Part shown: one piece after another, positions 8,706-19,256 of the stretch
How positions within the stretch are numbered: the stretch's first letter is position 1
Layout: the number at the start of each line of letters is the position of its first letter
From: Amoebidium appalachense
Lineage: Eukaryota > Ichthyosporea
Direction of reading: 5' to 3'
Length of the DNA: 64,000 nt
NCBI GenBank assembly: GCA_963693365.1
Contig: CAVNZM010000001.1
Coordinates: forward strand, 11,160,001-11,224,000
Translations under genes and position numbers: made by a program
The notes under the pieces: model-generated
Seen by the model: only the letters and a program-made list of their open reading frames with translations
Told to the model about the DNA's origin: nothing
The model's database searches: none

Positions 8706-10296
8706 ACCACCACCACCACCACCCCACCCGCTCGACAGATGAGCTTGATTCAAGCGACTTCTGCATGCATTTTTTTCCAGGTTTGATTTCTAGCTTCTAC
8801 ATGTTGTTGACATTTTTTGTTTTGTGTTTTGATGTCTCCTGCATAAATCCAACGCTCTAATGCATACGCCCCCTACTTCCCTCCGTCCGCTTCCCCCCTC
8901 CCCCCCCCCCCCCCCCCCCCCTTCCGTAAAAAAAAAATCCCCCTAACCCCCCAAAACCCCCCTAACCCCCCAAAACCCCCCTAACCCCCCCCCCCCCCCC
9001 TAACACACACACACACAAGGAAAAACAACCCAAATACATGCACACACATACACAGTCATAGAAATATTTGCACTCAGCATCCATCCATTCACCTGTCATA
9101 ATACATTTACTTGTCCGCCCATCCTGGCCTGTTCACTTATGCCCCTCCTTCAACTCATCCACCCCCCCCCCCCCCCCCCCCTGCCTGCCCGCCCGCCCTT
9201 AACACACACACACGCACACACGCACGCACACACACTCTAACACAATGAGAGAAACACACAGGCGCACACATCACCTCCAAAAAAAACACAAATGAAATAC
9301 AGTCTTTTTTTTTTGGGGGGGGGGGGGGGGGGAGAGGGGGCGGGGGAAGGGAGGAAGGACGGGGAGGGGGAGGGGGGAAGGGGGGGACTTTCTTGATCCC
9401 TCTCTCCTCTAGTTTCGGTTCTAACCTGTCATTTTCCTCTCTATTCTATTGTACCACACGAAAGCCCTTTCTCTTGCTACTAAACACCTCCCTCACACTG
9501 CACCTATACTCACCAAACATCATGTTTCAACAGGCTAAGGGGACACGAGAACAACGACTGGGAACTAGCCGAATACCAGAAAGCAAAAGAGCGTGAAGCA
9601 AAAGCAAACATGTCGTTTTTCTCCGGTCTCAAACACGTGTTCACATCGCGGGAAATGATGAAACCCCTCTCCATCGTCCTATTCATCCCCTTCATCGCCC
9701 CCTACGCCTCGTGTAATTTCGTCACATTTTACAGCAACCAAACGTTTGCACAAGCGGGGCTTTCAAACGGAGAAATGGCGGCGGTTTTAGGTGGTGTGTG
9801 TCTATTCCTCTCCTCTCTCACCATGTATCCGCTGGTGGAAAGGGCTGGAAGGAGGTGGCTACTTCTAGGTGGGTGGACTGGTTCGGGGATAGGCGCAACT
9901 ATGTTTTGCATCGCGTCGGTATACAGCGATAGCGCGGTTTGGAACAAGGCAAGTATTGGGTTTTTGCTCATGACGCAGTTTTTTGGGTTTTTCGCTTTCG
10001 GATCGCAGATGGTTTTGTCTTCTGAGCTTTTCCCTACCTCTCTCCGCAGTATCGGTGTTTCGTTGGCGCAGATTGTTAATCGAATTTCGCAGTTTATTAT
10101 GACTCTGGCCTTCCCGTTTATTTCGGACGGTCTGGGCGACTACACGTTTTTGCTTGCTACCGTTGCTAGCGTGATGGGGTGTGCGTTTGTGATAGTTGTA
10201 ATTCCAGAGACGACGAGTCTTACTATGGAACAGATACAGGATATGTTGCACAAGAAAGGGGGTGCAAAGGGTAGAGGGAGTAAAGAGACACCTTAA
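5515..10296 (+). CDS. GLUT/SLC2-type MFS hexose transporter, three exons
   Basis: Exons 5515-5810, 7679-8218 and 9534-10296 join in phase (donors GTAAGG and GTGAGT; acceptors CAG) to give 532 residues, the usual family size. Twelve membrane segments can be drawn. Family signatures are PESPR at 258-262 after helix 6, E-R-x-G-R-R at 381-386 after helix 8, PTSLR in the loop after helix 10, and PET at 503-505 after helix 12. The loop after helix 2 has RHYGPHK, a weakened form of the usual G-R-R/K motif. Known relatives carry monosaccharides across the plasma membrane by uniport or proton symport; the substrate here is inferred only. An in-frame TAA just upstream supports the ATG at 5515. The N-terminal 65 or so residues are polar and probably cytosolic. 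Confidence 0.95.
5811..7678 (+). repeat. transporter intron 1: poly-G, T(n)G(n), (GT)n and (CA)n tracts
   Basis: The intron holds G runs at about 6050-6089, 6169-6194 and 6768-6823. It has T-rich stretches that pass directly into G runs at about 6380-6554 and 6965-7052. (GT)n-like sequence lies at about 7053-7160 and (CA)n at about 7471-7605. A mixed C/T tract at 7619-7670 precedes the CAG acceptor and can serve as its polypyrimidine tract. Long frames through this region are repeat translation and not genes. Confidence 0.9.
8505..8705 (+). repeat. copy of the dispersed C-tailed repeat, transporter intron 2
   Basis: About 145 bases starting near CCCTGAGCC and including TTCTGCTTATTTTGCATACT and TACTTCGTACCGTG, followed by a C run to 8705 and a CAC repeat. 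It shares its order of motifs with copies at 10779, 23888, 24325, 25681, 31132, 54735 and 57461. Its orientation is the same as the transporter. Confidence 0.8.
8890..9400 (+). repeat. C-rich intron tail with 19-bp telomere-like repeat
   Basis: At about 8939-9003 a unit of the form CCCCCCTAACCCCCCAAAA is repeated about 2.5 times. C runs lie at 8898-8922 and 9163-9181, with short CA tracts and a T(8)G(n) tract near 9305-9331. Nothing here looks coding. Confidence 0.8.
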
Positions 10297-10778
10297 CGGG
10301 TGTTTCTTTTAGGCCGATTAATTGGCCACATTCCGGCACATCCGGATCAAGCCATATAAATCAAAAATTTGAACTGCAATCTTGTTCCTAACGCTTGGTT
10401 ATTCTTCTTTTCTTTTTCTTTCTTTCTTTCTTTTCTTTTTTTGGGGGGTTGTATCATGGCACATCTGTGCCTTGCTGCCGGCAAAACGTGTCGGTTACCG
10501 GGACCGGCTCTGACGCGCAGCAGGCCAATCACATAGATAGAAACCCCTCTGACCCGACCCGACCCGGAAACCTAAAAGAACCCCCCCTTTAACTTATGTT
10601 TTTTCTGACTTGCATTGGGTATAATGAATCAAAACCTTTTGTTTATTCATTCTTTTGGGAGAGGTTTTCGGTTTAAAGCTTGGTCGGCGTAGTGCCCAGG
10701 GTCTTTCTTCCGTTCTCTCTCTCTCTTACAAAGTTTTTCTTTCCTGTCCCCCCCCCCCCCCCCCAAACTCAGACGCAA
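10297..10778 (+). other. 3' flank of the transporter gene
   Basis: Mostly unique sequence after the stop codon. There is a CT/T-rich stretch at about 10404-10441 and a C run at 10748-10764. I see no AATAAA close behind the stop codon, and no gene. Confidence 0.4.
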
Positions 10779-10951
10779 TTGATGACTTGGGCCCTCCCTG
10801 AGGATGGGCTCTGCTTATGACGCATACTGTGCGCATGGCTGATGCTGCATAGTTGAATGTTTGCCTTTGCATGTGTCCTGCACCATGCTTCTCATCGTGT
10901 ATGCGTACTTCGTACTGTGTTCCGCATTCAAACCCCCCCCCCCCCCCTCCC

Positions 10952-11000
<49 letters not shown>
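10779..11000 (+). repeat. copy of the dispersed repeat with a C(n)A(n) tail
   Basis: It begins TTGATGACTTGGGCC, then CCCTGAGGATGGGCTCTGC, and ends GTTCCGCATTCAAA before a C-rich run to 10972 and an A run to about 11000. This is the most complete 5' end in the set together with 25681 and 31132. The C-then-A tail looks like a retroposon tail. It lies downstream of the transporter in the same orientation. Confidence 0.85.
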
Positions 11001-11003
<3 letters not shown>

Positions 11004-11490
11004 GTAAGGCTTATGTTGTTGTTTGACATGTCTGGGATTTTATGTAGTACTTTTTAATGTTTCATTTTCTTGGGCAAGATGTTTTGTTCAAGAGTATGGT
11101 AAGTGCCAAAGGTGTTTCTTGATGTTGTGCCAAACTTTTTTGCTATATATATCCGCACACTTCGTGTCATTACGATTGATAGCCTTGAAGGACCATTGGA
11201 TGCACAGCAAATGTCATGTATACATTGAGGTTCCCTCGTTGGATTGCTGGAATTTAAAGTTACGCGATGAATGTAACCCTAAACCCCGCACTGTAGATCC
11301 ATATACTGTACATACATAGAGGATTCAATTTGTATTTCAATGAACTAATAACAGAGTCTTTGTCTTGGACCGCTGGCGGTGACCTTATTTCATGCACGAT
11401 GCAAAAAGAATTGAAAGTGCTTGAAGCAAAAGCAAAGAACTTGACCTGTGTTTTTAGTTTCTTTCGAAACTTCATTGTTGGTGACTGCCA
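11001..11490. other. unique sequence without a supported gene
   Basis: A + strand frame at 11023-11319 and a - strand frame over 11260-11480 are open, but they show no domain, no splice logic and no conserved motif. I see nothing that supports a gene. Confidence 0.4.
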
Positions 11491-11519
11491 GTATGTGTGT
11501 GTGTGTGTGTCGGTGTGTG

Positions 11520-11585
<66 letters not shown>

Positions 11586-11598
11586 GGTGTGTGTACAC

Positions 11599-11642
<44 letters not shown>

Positions 11643-11824
11643 CAGTGACACTGTAGGTAGGTGGGTGGGTGGGTGTGTGTGTATGTGTGATCGTGCGTGT
11701 CGACGTGTGTGTGTCCGTGTGTGTGACACGTGCGTGTGTGCGTACGTGTGTGTGCGTACATGTGTGTGTGTTGTATGTCGGTGTGTGTGCATGTGGGTGT
11801 GTGTGTGTGTGTGTTGTGTGTGTC

Positions 11825-11865
<41 letters not shown>

Positions 11866-11930
11866 ACGTGTATGTGTGTGTGTGACACTGTGCGTGTGTG
11901 AAGCTGTGTGTTTGTGTGTGCGTGTGTGAC

Positions 11931-12028
<98 letters not shown>
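11491..12028 (+). repeat. 540-bp (GT)n-dominated microsatellite block
   Basis: Nearly uninterrupted TG dinucleotides with short interruptions (GGTGGGTGGG near 11655, CGTGCG islands, TTTT near 11932). The last pure stretch, 11935-12027, is about 46 units. Long open frames on both strands here are dinucleotide translation. Confidence 0.98.
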
Positions 12029-12179
12029 ATGTACTAGTTCAGGCCGCATGTAGTGTGTCACGTTACATGTGCGTGTACAGTACGTACGTACTGTGGTGTT
12101 CACCGTGGCGCCCGCTTGTGTGTATGTGGGTGTACGTATATACATGTGTGTGAGGGGTGCCAGAGGCAGCACGTGGGTG

Positions 12180-12191
12180 GGAAGTTGAGGG

Positions 12192-12229
<38 letters not shown>

Positions 12230-12322
12230 GGCCCCTTTCCAGGTATCGATGCATCGAGGCACATGTACATAGATCCCCGTACACCATTGTGATTGCTGAC
12301 TCAGTGAGTCCATGCAGTGGCG

Positions 12323-12364
<42 letters not shown>

Positions 12365-12637
12365 ACACGTGCACACACACGCACTGCTCAGTCAGCGCAG
12401 CCAAACAAAGGAATGATAATTTATCATGGCAAATATGTAGTCGAGCCGTTTTAACCCTTGCGATGCAATGCGATCTCGTAAGCAGCGAATCGATTGGCTG
12501 GCTATGGTGCGTCCTAGTGGGCATTTGCGCGTCAACTACGGCGGAATCTACCCTGTGCCTGTGGCCATAGCCCATGGACTATGGCAAGAGTGCCGCATAG
12601 TCTACATAGGAGAGAGAGGGGGGGGGGGGGGGGGGGT

Positions 12638-12706
<69 letters not shown>

Positions 12707-12793
12707 AGATAGAGAGCTAGAGACAGCTGATTGATAGACTCGGAGAGACGCTGAGAGAGAGAGAGATCTGAGAGAGAGAGAGAGGCGGGGAGG

Positions 12794-12827
<34 letters not shown>

Positions 12828-12960
12828 GGGGGGGGGGGGGGGGGGGGAGGGGAGAGAGAGAGAGACAGAGGGGGGGGGGGGGGGAGGGGGGGAAGGGGGG
12901 GGGGGGGGGGGGGGGAAGAGAGAGAGATCCGAAGTAGTTGAAGTTCGAAGTGAACGCTCC
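12180..12960 (+). repeat. poly-C run and mirror-like poly-G/GA block
   Basis: A pure C run at 12193-12227 is followed 400 bases later by a G/GA block at 12610-12927. That block consists of G runs interleaved with (GA)n and two interruptions (GATCTAGATAGAGAGC near 12704). The purine-only strand makes triplex or H-DNA formation possible in principle. A short (CA)n lies at 12326-12369. Confidence 0.9.
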
Positions 12961-15183
12961 AGTTGCATGGCAGTGCCTGAGTGCAGCCGGGGTATGAAAG
13001 TGTGAAATTTCTGTTCACGAGAGCTCATTATGAAGAAACTTGAGCAAGTTGGCCGGTTTCTCCAACTTGAATGGCCTTATCTATATATAAATATCTATAT
13101 AAATACCTAAGTATCTATATATACATATATTTATTATGCTTGGTTTTGCTAAGGCCACTGGCTGAAAGTCAAGCGCGTCCACTCTCCCTCAGCCGCTGGC
13201 ATGGGATAACAAGCCTTCAAGGTCCGTGGAGGAATGTCACGCAATCACTGTATCCAACACACCTCCAACCAATCAACGCGTCGCAAGCCGGCGCTCGTGG
13301 GAAACGTTTGTACATACATACGTGCACGGTCCGCACTTGGCGGCGGTAGCAGGTAATTTACTTGAAGAAAAAAATAAAAAATAGGAGCTAAATCCCAATG
13401 GGCCAGACTTTTTTTTTTTTCAAACAAGCTTTATTAAACGGTGCATGTGTGTGTTTATCTTAAAGAGTTTCAAGGTTTTACATGCACCAATCAGGACGTT
13501 TATCTGTTCCGCAATATTCAGTTTAAATTCCTAAGATTCCTTGCGTGCCACCATATGAACTCGATGGAGTTGGTTCGTGATTTGATATACTTCTCTCGGC
13601 TTTAGCTTTCAGTTAAGCAAGGGCAATGGGTATATTTGGAAATTGTTCAAAGTTTCAAAATAAAATTAATAACCCGTGATATTGCTTTTGCGTGAATTTG
13701 CTCTCTGCAATCGACAAAAAACATACCGGTTATAGTTTCGCCGAGTAACGCTACGGATACATACAGCATACAGCAATACAATAAACGATTTCACGCTCTG
13801 TGACTGGCTCTACAATAGTAGACCGCAGATGATGATGAAAAGATTCAAGGGGAAAAACTACAACGGGCCGTGTAAGCAAGGCGTATCTATGTTGTCCTGT
13901 TAGCACACACAAATCTTGGGCTTAGGAAGCCACCTCAGATAGCACTGAGGCCCTCCTCGGCAATTTTCGCTCGCACTACATACGAAGGTTCATCGGACAC
14001 ACGTGCAACTGGCACGCGTCGCATATGTTTGTCACGGGTGACGGGGCCACTAGGGCAGCAGGGAGGGTCCCTTTAGCCAATCATTGCAAACGTTCTACTT
14101 CGTGTTACCTGTAGCACCTACTGCTCATGTCACGTTCCTCTTGATCAGACTATTTGCAGTCGGAAAACGACAACTCACAACTCATCGCAATCCACAAACC
14201 GTTGTATGTTGTCTCTTTTGATTGGTACCAACGTTGCTTGTAGCTGCACCGCCCTTCATACAGTCAGCCATTGCAAGAGACACCATCATCACTACTGTTC
14301 ACTCAATTGGCACACATCCTACTAATACTCGTCCCAATTTGCAGTGTTTTTACTTGAACCTCGTATGGTCAAAGTCACAGTAGGCTAGCTGGTCTTTGAA
14401 ATCACAATCATACAACATACTCACGGGCTGTCACATTCAGAAGGGGTTGCATTAGAGGCACTCAGTTTCTTGTGGCAAAAAGTACTAGTTGATGAAAAAA
14501 AATTAGCACAGTGGAGTACACGGCTCAAGACAGTCGAGGCCTGTGCTTGGCCCCAATCTGAAAGGCCTCTGCACTTGAGTAACCGATAAACAAACCGTAC
14601 AATCTCTGTCAAGTTGACTCGGAACATGTACAGTACTGAGGTGCCAGCTTCAAGTTCCCATGAACAAGTCGGCATGAAAAGAGCACACACTTCGTAGGAA
14701 CTGAGTTTCTTCTATTCGCACAATAATCATTGTTGGTAACACTTCTTTCTCTATAACGGAACCCATAATTACAATATATCCATAGCACCATAGCGGTGTA
14801 TACACAGGTATCGCGATCCACCAAGTTAATAACGCCATCAACTTATGGAAAGCTTGAATAGCCATTATTGTTACCACAGAGAAATTTTGAACGGGGGACA
14901 TCGCCCCCTCTCGGTCACAAACGTTTCTTGGGACTCTTCAGTCACAGGAACTGGCAGAGATCTAGAAACAGGATTCTCGACTTTGAAAATAATTGAACCG
15001 TTCGTGCCACTGAGCCCGGGTACTTTCAACGAAATATTTTGAAACCACCATCGTTAAAACAACAGGCTCACTAACGTAAACGACTGAGCGTTAATCAAGA
15101 TTTGTCGGTGAGGCGGGAATTTTCATATATCAACATATTTATTACGGAGGACGCTGTCACAGGGCAAGCAGCAGTATTTGAAG
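12961..15183. other. unique, AT-richer intergenic sequence
   Basis: This is one of the few long stretches with almost no microsatellite. There is an AT-rich (TATA/ATCT) segment at 13075-13135. Short - strand frames at 14421-14901 lack family motifs and splice continuity. I can support no gene here. Confidence 0.4.
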
Positions 15184-15286
15184 ATGGCACGTCATACAAA
15201 ACTCCCAAAACTTGGAATTGCGCTCTTGACACTCCTCCAGATTAGCACTGCTTTTTCACAAAGCCTGAAGCTTCGAAAGTATCCAT
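15184..15286 (+). CDS. possible first exon encoding a signal peptide
   Basis: The ATG at 15184 opens MARHTKLPKLGIALLTLLQI, a basic start plus a hydrophobic stretch typical of a signal peptide, with a likely cleavage after TAFSQS. A GTAAGC donor follows at 15287. No acceptor tested downstream (15456 or 15688) keeps the frame open, so the gene cannot be completed. A GGCGGGAA box sits at 15112-15119 and AT-rich sequence at 15123-15144. It may be a genuine exon or chance. Confidence 0.25.
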
Positions 15287-15376
15287 GTAAGCTTATCCCC
15301 CCCCCCCCCCCCCCCCCTCCCCCCCCTCCCCCCTCCCCCACCCTTCCCACGTGGTGCACTTGCACAAGGTGATACG

Positions 15377-15951
15377 TGTTGGAAGTAGAGTCCGCTGTGA
15401 CTAGGGTCGTCGTGGCGCGCTTGGGCGCTGACCCGTTTTTTTACTGCTTTCAGTGTGTTAACTCCATGACTGAACTCCATGACTGAACTCCATGACTGAA
15501 CTCCATGACTGAACTCCATGTCTTTACTCCATGACTGAACTCCATGACTGAACTCCATGACTGAACTCCATGACTGAACTCCATGTCTGAACTCCATGTC
15601 TTTACTCCATGACTGAACTCCATGACTGAACTCCATGACTGAACTCCATGACTGAACTCCATGTCTGAACTCCATGTCTGCACCTGGCAGAGACGTGGCT
15701 TATATACCCGTGGGGCAGCAGTCTGGAATGTAATCCGGATGCCAGGTGCTAATCGGATTGGTTACTTTCATTTAGAGATCTCTGGGACCAGTGAACCAAT
15801 CGTTTGCAGTCAAAACACAATTGGCAACATTCCTCAACTATGCAGATGTGCATGTGGTGATCGAGTGTCAGCGTGTGTCTGTGTACACGGAACCAATTGT
15901 AAAGCTAACATACACATATTGTGGAGTGAGCGTAAGTCTGCACTCCAACAC
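15377..15951 (+). repeat. tandem duplication, copy 1 (575 bp)
   Basis: It starts TGTTGGAAGTAGAGTCC and ends GTCTGCACTCCAACA. It matches copy 2 at 16255-16638 almost base for base, apart from the minisatellite length. It contains a splice-acceptor-like TTTTTTTACTGCTTTCAG, a TATATACC motif and the minisatellite. Confidence 0.95.
15463..15676 (+). repeat. 13-bp minisatellite, unit CTCCATGACTGAA
   Basis: About 16 units of 13 bases with two regular variants (CTCCATGTCTTTA and CTCCATGTCTGAA). The order of variants shows a higher-order unit. In copy 2 of the host duplication the array has shrunk to about two units (16339-16366). Because 13 is not a multiple of 3, each strand reads as a 13-residue repeat; the long - strand frames here are artefacts. 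Confidence 0.95.
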
Positions 15952-16254
15952 CCCTACCCAATTGGAGAAGTGTACACACCACTGTAGAGAAGAGAGAGTG
16001 AGTGTGGCTGCTTGCAGGGTAGACCGGGGTGTGCATTCCACTGTGGTGCGTGCCCCGCCAATGAAGTGGAATACTTGACGTTGATGTCGCAGGCTGCTGC
16101 GGATGGAGTTTGTGGAAGCGAAAGTCTCTACTTCACGGAAATACGCTCGCGGGTGTAGGGTACAGCCTAGAAGTCGGTTTCTGGCTCCTCCGTTCAAGGC
16201 GTCGTAGGGGACGTGAAGTTAGAGGCCGCGGTGTCGTGTCTGGGCCCATAACCC

Positions 16255-16638
16255 TGTTGGAAGTAGAGTCCGCTGTGACTAGGGTCGTCGTGGCGCGCTT
16301 GGGCGCTGACCCGTTTTTTTACTGCTTTCAGTGTGTTAACTCCATGTCTGACTGAACTCCATGACTGCACCTGGCAGAGACGTGGCTTATATACCCGTGG
16401 GGCAGCAGTCTGGAATGTAATCCGGATGCCAGGTGCTAATCGGATTGGTTACTTTCATTTAGAGATCTCTGGGACCAGTGAACCAATCGTTTGCAGTCAA
16501 AACACAATTGGCAACATTCCTCAACTATGCAGATGTGCATGTGGTGATCGAGTGTCAGCGTGTGTCTGTGTACACGGAACCAATTGTAAAGCTAACATAC
16601 ACATATTGTGGAGTGAGCGTAAGTCTGCACTCCAACAA
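16255..16638 (+). repeat. tandem duplication, copy 2 (384 bp)
   Basis: Same start and end sequences as copy 1, offset 878 bases at the left edge. It lacks most of the minisatellite. The 300-base spacer between the copies (15952-16254) is unique. Close identity points to a recent event. Confidence 0.95.
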
Positions 16639-17500
16639 TACGCACCCTTTTTGCCCTTCCTCCCCGCTCACCAGCCAGCATATCAAACCGCCGGGTGGTG
16701 CGTGCGTGGGTGGTTTTTATTTTATAGACTACTTGTTTAATACGTTATTGCGGCACTGAGATAGAAGGGAGAGGGGGTTCTACATACAGTATTCATGGAA
16801 TTCTTTAGGAAGCTAAATAACAATAGATATATTCGCATTGGTATTAATATAGACACGAGCATATGGCTGGGCTATGGATGGTTGTATATAGCTAATCACG
16901 TCCATTCCAGGAAAATAAATTTCAATGAGGGGTTCCAGTTGACACCTGGAGTTATCAGCGGCACATCAGCCCGATACGTGTAGGTCTTTCTTTTTGGTCT
17001 GTTTGGCTGCCGTGTGTAGAGGGATTTTTTCGAATGTGCACATTAGTGCTTACGTAAGACTATTCCCCGTAATTACAGACACACTTCTCAGTGGGCTTGC
17101 ATTATTATCTCTACCTGGTCCAAACACCAAGAAGTTAAAGGCTTCCAAAATTCCAAGTGGAAAAAAACCTACCTTAGGGCATAGTACTTCAAAGTATCCA
17201 AGAAGAAGATAACGAACAATGTTGTTGTAACCTGCAATGTAAGAATGTTCTGTTGATAATGGAATGGTCAGAGAACCTGATCTAGGGTGGATTCTGGTCT
17301 TATTTGGGCTCACAGAACGTGTTGAGAGCCTTATAGGGCTTGGTATTCTTTGGTAAATGAATGAATCGGTAGTGTATCAATCAAGTGTGTGGAAGTTTGT
17401 GTAGTGGTGAAGGGCGAGCGGCGGCAGTTGAGAGAATGAGCATGTGTCATGAAGAGATTCATGGACTAGGTGGATACGGTGATGAATTCAGTTGCAGACT
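16639..17500. other. unique sequence, no supported gene
   Basis: Short frames at 16795-16983 (+) and 17050-17313 (-) show no recognisable motif. A - strand segment near 17165-17235 is bounded by AG and GTAGG and could be an exon, but it cannot be tied to any neighbour. Confidence 0.3.
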
Positions 17501-17502
17501 CA

Positions 17503-17575
<73 letters not shown>

Positions 17576-17605
17576 TGGGGGGATGGGGGGGGGGGGGGGG
17601 TCCCC

Positions 17606-17679
<74 letters not shown>
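17503..17679 (+). repeat. T(n)G(n)C(7)(CA)n composite tract
   Basis: A T run at 17503-17538, a G run to about 17600 broken by two GATGGG units, seven Cs, and then a (CA)n array to 17678. It is the clearest composite in the window, joining all the tract types found singly elsewhere. Confidence 0.97.
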
Positions 17680-17680
<1 letters not shown>

Positions 17681-17706
17681 GATGCTAAATTTCTTTCTAT
17701 CTGCAG

Positions 17707-17787
17707 CTATCTGTGTCAGGCGACGTATCCATCCCTGACCTGGCTCACGTGCAGGGTGATGCCGCCTGCAACCAGCACTAGTTCTGT
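17707..17787 (+). other. possible 81-base internal exon
   Basis: The segment is flanked by CTGCAG upstream and GTAAGT downstream and is open in one frame (27 codons, two Cys). The preceding (CA)n/C sequence could serve as the polypyrimidine region. No partner exon was found, so it may be chance. Confidence 0.15.
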
Positions 17788-18097
17788 GTAAGTGACCCAT
17801 CTCAGTTGTTTCATGCATCAAGATCCAGGCTATTGGCTTGGCTTGGGTTGTCATGTACTGTATGTGTGATCTGGGCAAATGATTTTGTGTCTAAGCAGCG
17901 GAAGTCAGGTTCCGCATGCAGCGAATGTCAAGTTACAAGTTGAAGTTACAGTGGTTGCTTGATCATGACGTCCATGATCCAGGGGCTGTGGCAAAAATAA
18001 GCAATGTGGAACGGTATAACCAAGCGGTAGGCCCTGTCGAAAAAGAACACGCTTCTTTTGTGACAGTTTAAAAGCAGCATCAGAGTGGGTTGGCATT

Positions 18098-18100
<3 letters not shown>

Positions 18101-18135
<35 letters not shown>
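18101..18135 (+). repeat. poly-G run
   Basis: About 35 uninterrupted Gs in otherwise unique sequence. Confidence 0.97.
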
Positions 18136-18137
<2 letters not shown>

Positions 18138-18396
18138 AGAACCTGATGCAAATGAGGACTGAAGATGTGTTAAACTTGTAACAGTTCGCGTTTTTTCTGG
18201 CACATGCTCTCTCTTTCAAGCGCTTTTCGGCTGCGGAAAGCCTCGCAACTATTGGTCACGATGATAACAAATAGTTTGGCCGTGGCCCGATTGACTTGAA
18301 CTGTTACATGTCGATTACCCCCAGCTATCTCTATGTAAACAACATCTGCTCAACCTGGACTTCAAGAGGTTGTAGAATGTGTTACATGTGCTTTAC

Positions 18397-18588
18397 CTCT
18401 TGCTTATGACGGGTATTACTGTTGAGAGACGGTGGCCGCGGCTGGACGACAAACTGCAGCAACCTTCCTGCCAGGCAGATGTTCATCGTGAATACATCGG
18501 CAATAGTTAACATATTGGCGATAGTCAGTACGAACTCGAACAGTGTAACCCATACGAAGTAATTGTAAGTTGTATTCACGGCGCCCGC
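18397..18588 (-). other. candidate internal exon with membrane segment(s)
   Basis: Exactly 192 bases (64 codons) lie between a CAG acceptor (18591-18589) and a GTAAAG donor (18396-18391) on the - strand, open in phase 0. The product has one long or two short hydrophobic segments (VWVTLFEFVLTIANML and a following part) and then a Pro/Arg-rich tail. It resembles a polytopic membrane protein. I could not connect it to flanking exons, and I do not recognise a family. Confidence 0.3.
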
Positions 18589-18599
18589 CTGTGTTTTCG

Positions 18600-19078
18600 A
18601 TAATTATAGCCTAATATGGGAGGGAAGAGAAGAGAATTTGGACCTTCTACAGTTTTGGTCTTGTTTTTCTTTTCTTTTCTTTTTTTTTTCCCTCTTGGCT
18701 GGGGTGGGCATATTAATCAGGATGCCGAGGTGTGCTTTTCCGGAGTCAAATTAGATAGTTGCAGCAAACACATCCACACGTGACACACGCACAACGTGAG
18801 CTACCAGGCAAATCGGGCATTTTCCTCGGAACTTGAATCAGATGTTGAGTCTAGCGCTGCAAATAAGTTGTAATGAAATAGCATACTGATAGGAAGTTCA
18901 AAGCATGAAGGAAATGGGTTCTTCTGTTTTAGTGGTTTGGTAAACGCACATCAGGCCTCGGTTACTTTACAGTCAACAAGTCCAGGCCACAAATAAATGT
19001 AGCAGATCACTGGCGCTAATGGCAAGATGGCCTGTACTGTTACAGTACACATATCATACGCCAATTTCACAATCAGTG

Positions 19079-19117
<39 letters not shown>

Positions 19118-19220
19118 ACACACACACACAAAAAAAAAAAAACTTCCTAATGTTTCTTTTGGGTAAATAGCCCCCCCCCCCTACAAAAAGAAAAAAAGAA
19201 AAGAAAAGAAAAGAAAAGAA

Positions 19221-19256
<36 letters not shown>

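Noticed and set aside
8939-9003. CRISPR-like direct repeats
   Set aside because: No array of regular repeats with unique spacers exists in the window, and the sequence is clearly nuclear eukaryotic. The repeats here are tandem C-rich units.
11260-12313. Long His-Thr or Cys-Val frames over CA/GT arrays, here and at 32-33 kb, 35.6-36.5 kb, 39.2-39.7 kb and elsewhere
   Set aside because: They are translations of dinucleotide or tetranucleotide repeats, open on both strands at once, with no start context or domain.
15112-15119. A third E2F-like GGCGGGAA box as evidence of an S-phase gene at 15184
   Set aside because: This 8-mer is expected about twice by chance in 64 kb counting both strands, and the gene at 15184 is not established.
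15256-15683. Met-Glu-Phe-Ser-His-Gly-Val-Gln repeat protein on the - strand
   Set aside because: It is the 13-bp minisatellite read in frame. The duplicate copy has lost almost all units, so no protein function is likely.
18382-19080. A Cys-loop ligand-gated channel gene on the - strand
   Set aside because: Hydrophobic exon-like segments at 18397-18588 and about 18960-19078 suggested it, but no Cys-loop, no TM2 signature and no continuous splice model could be found.
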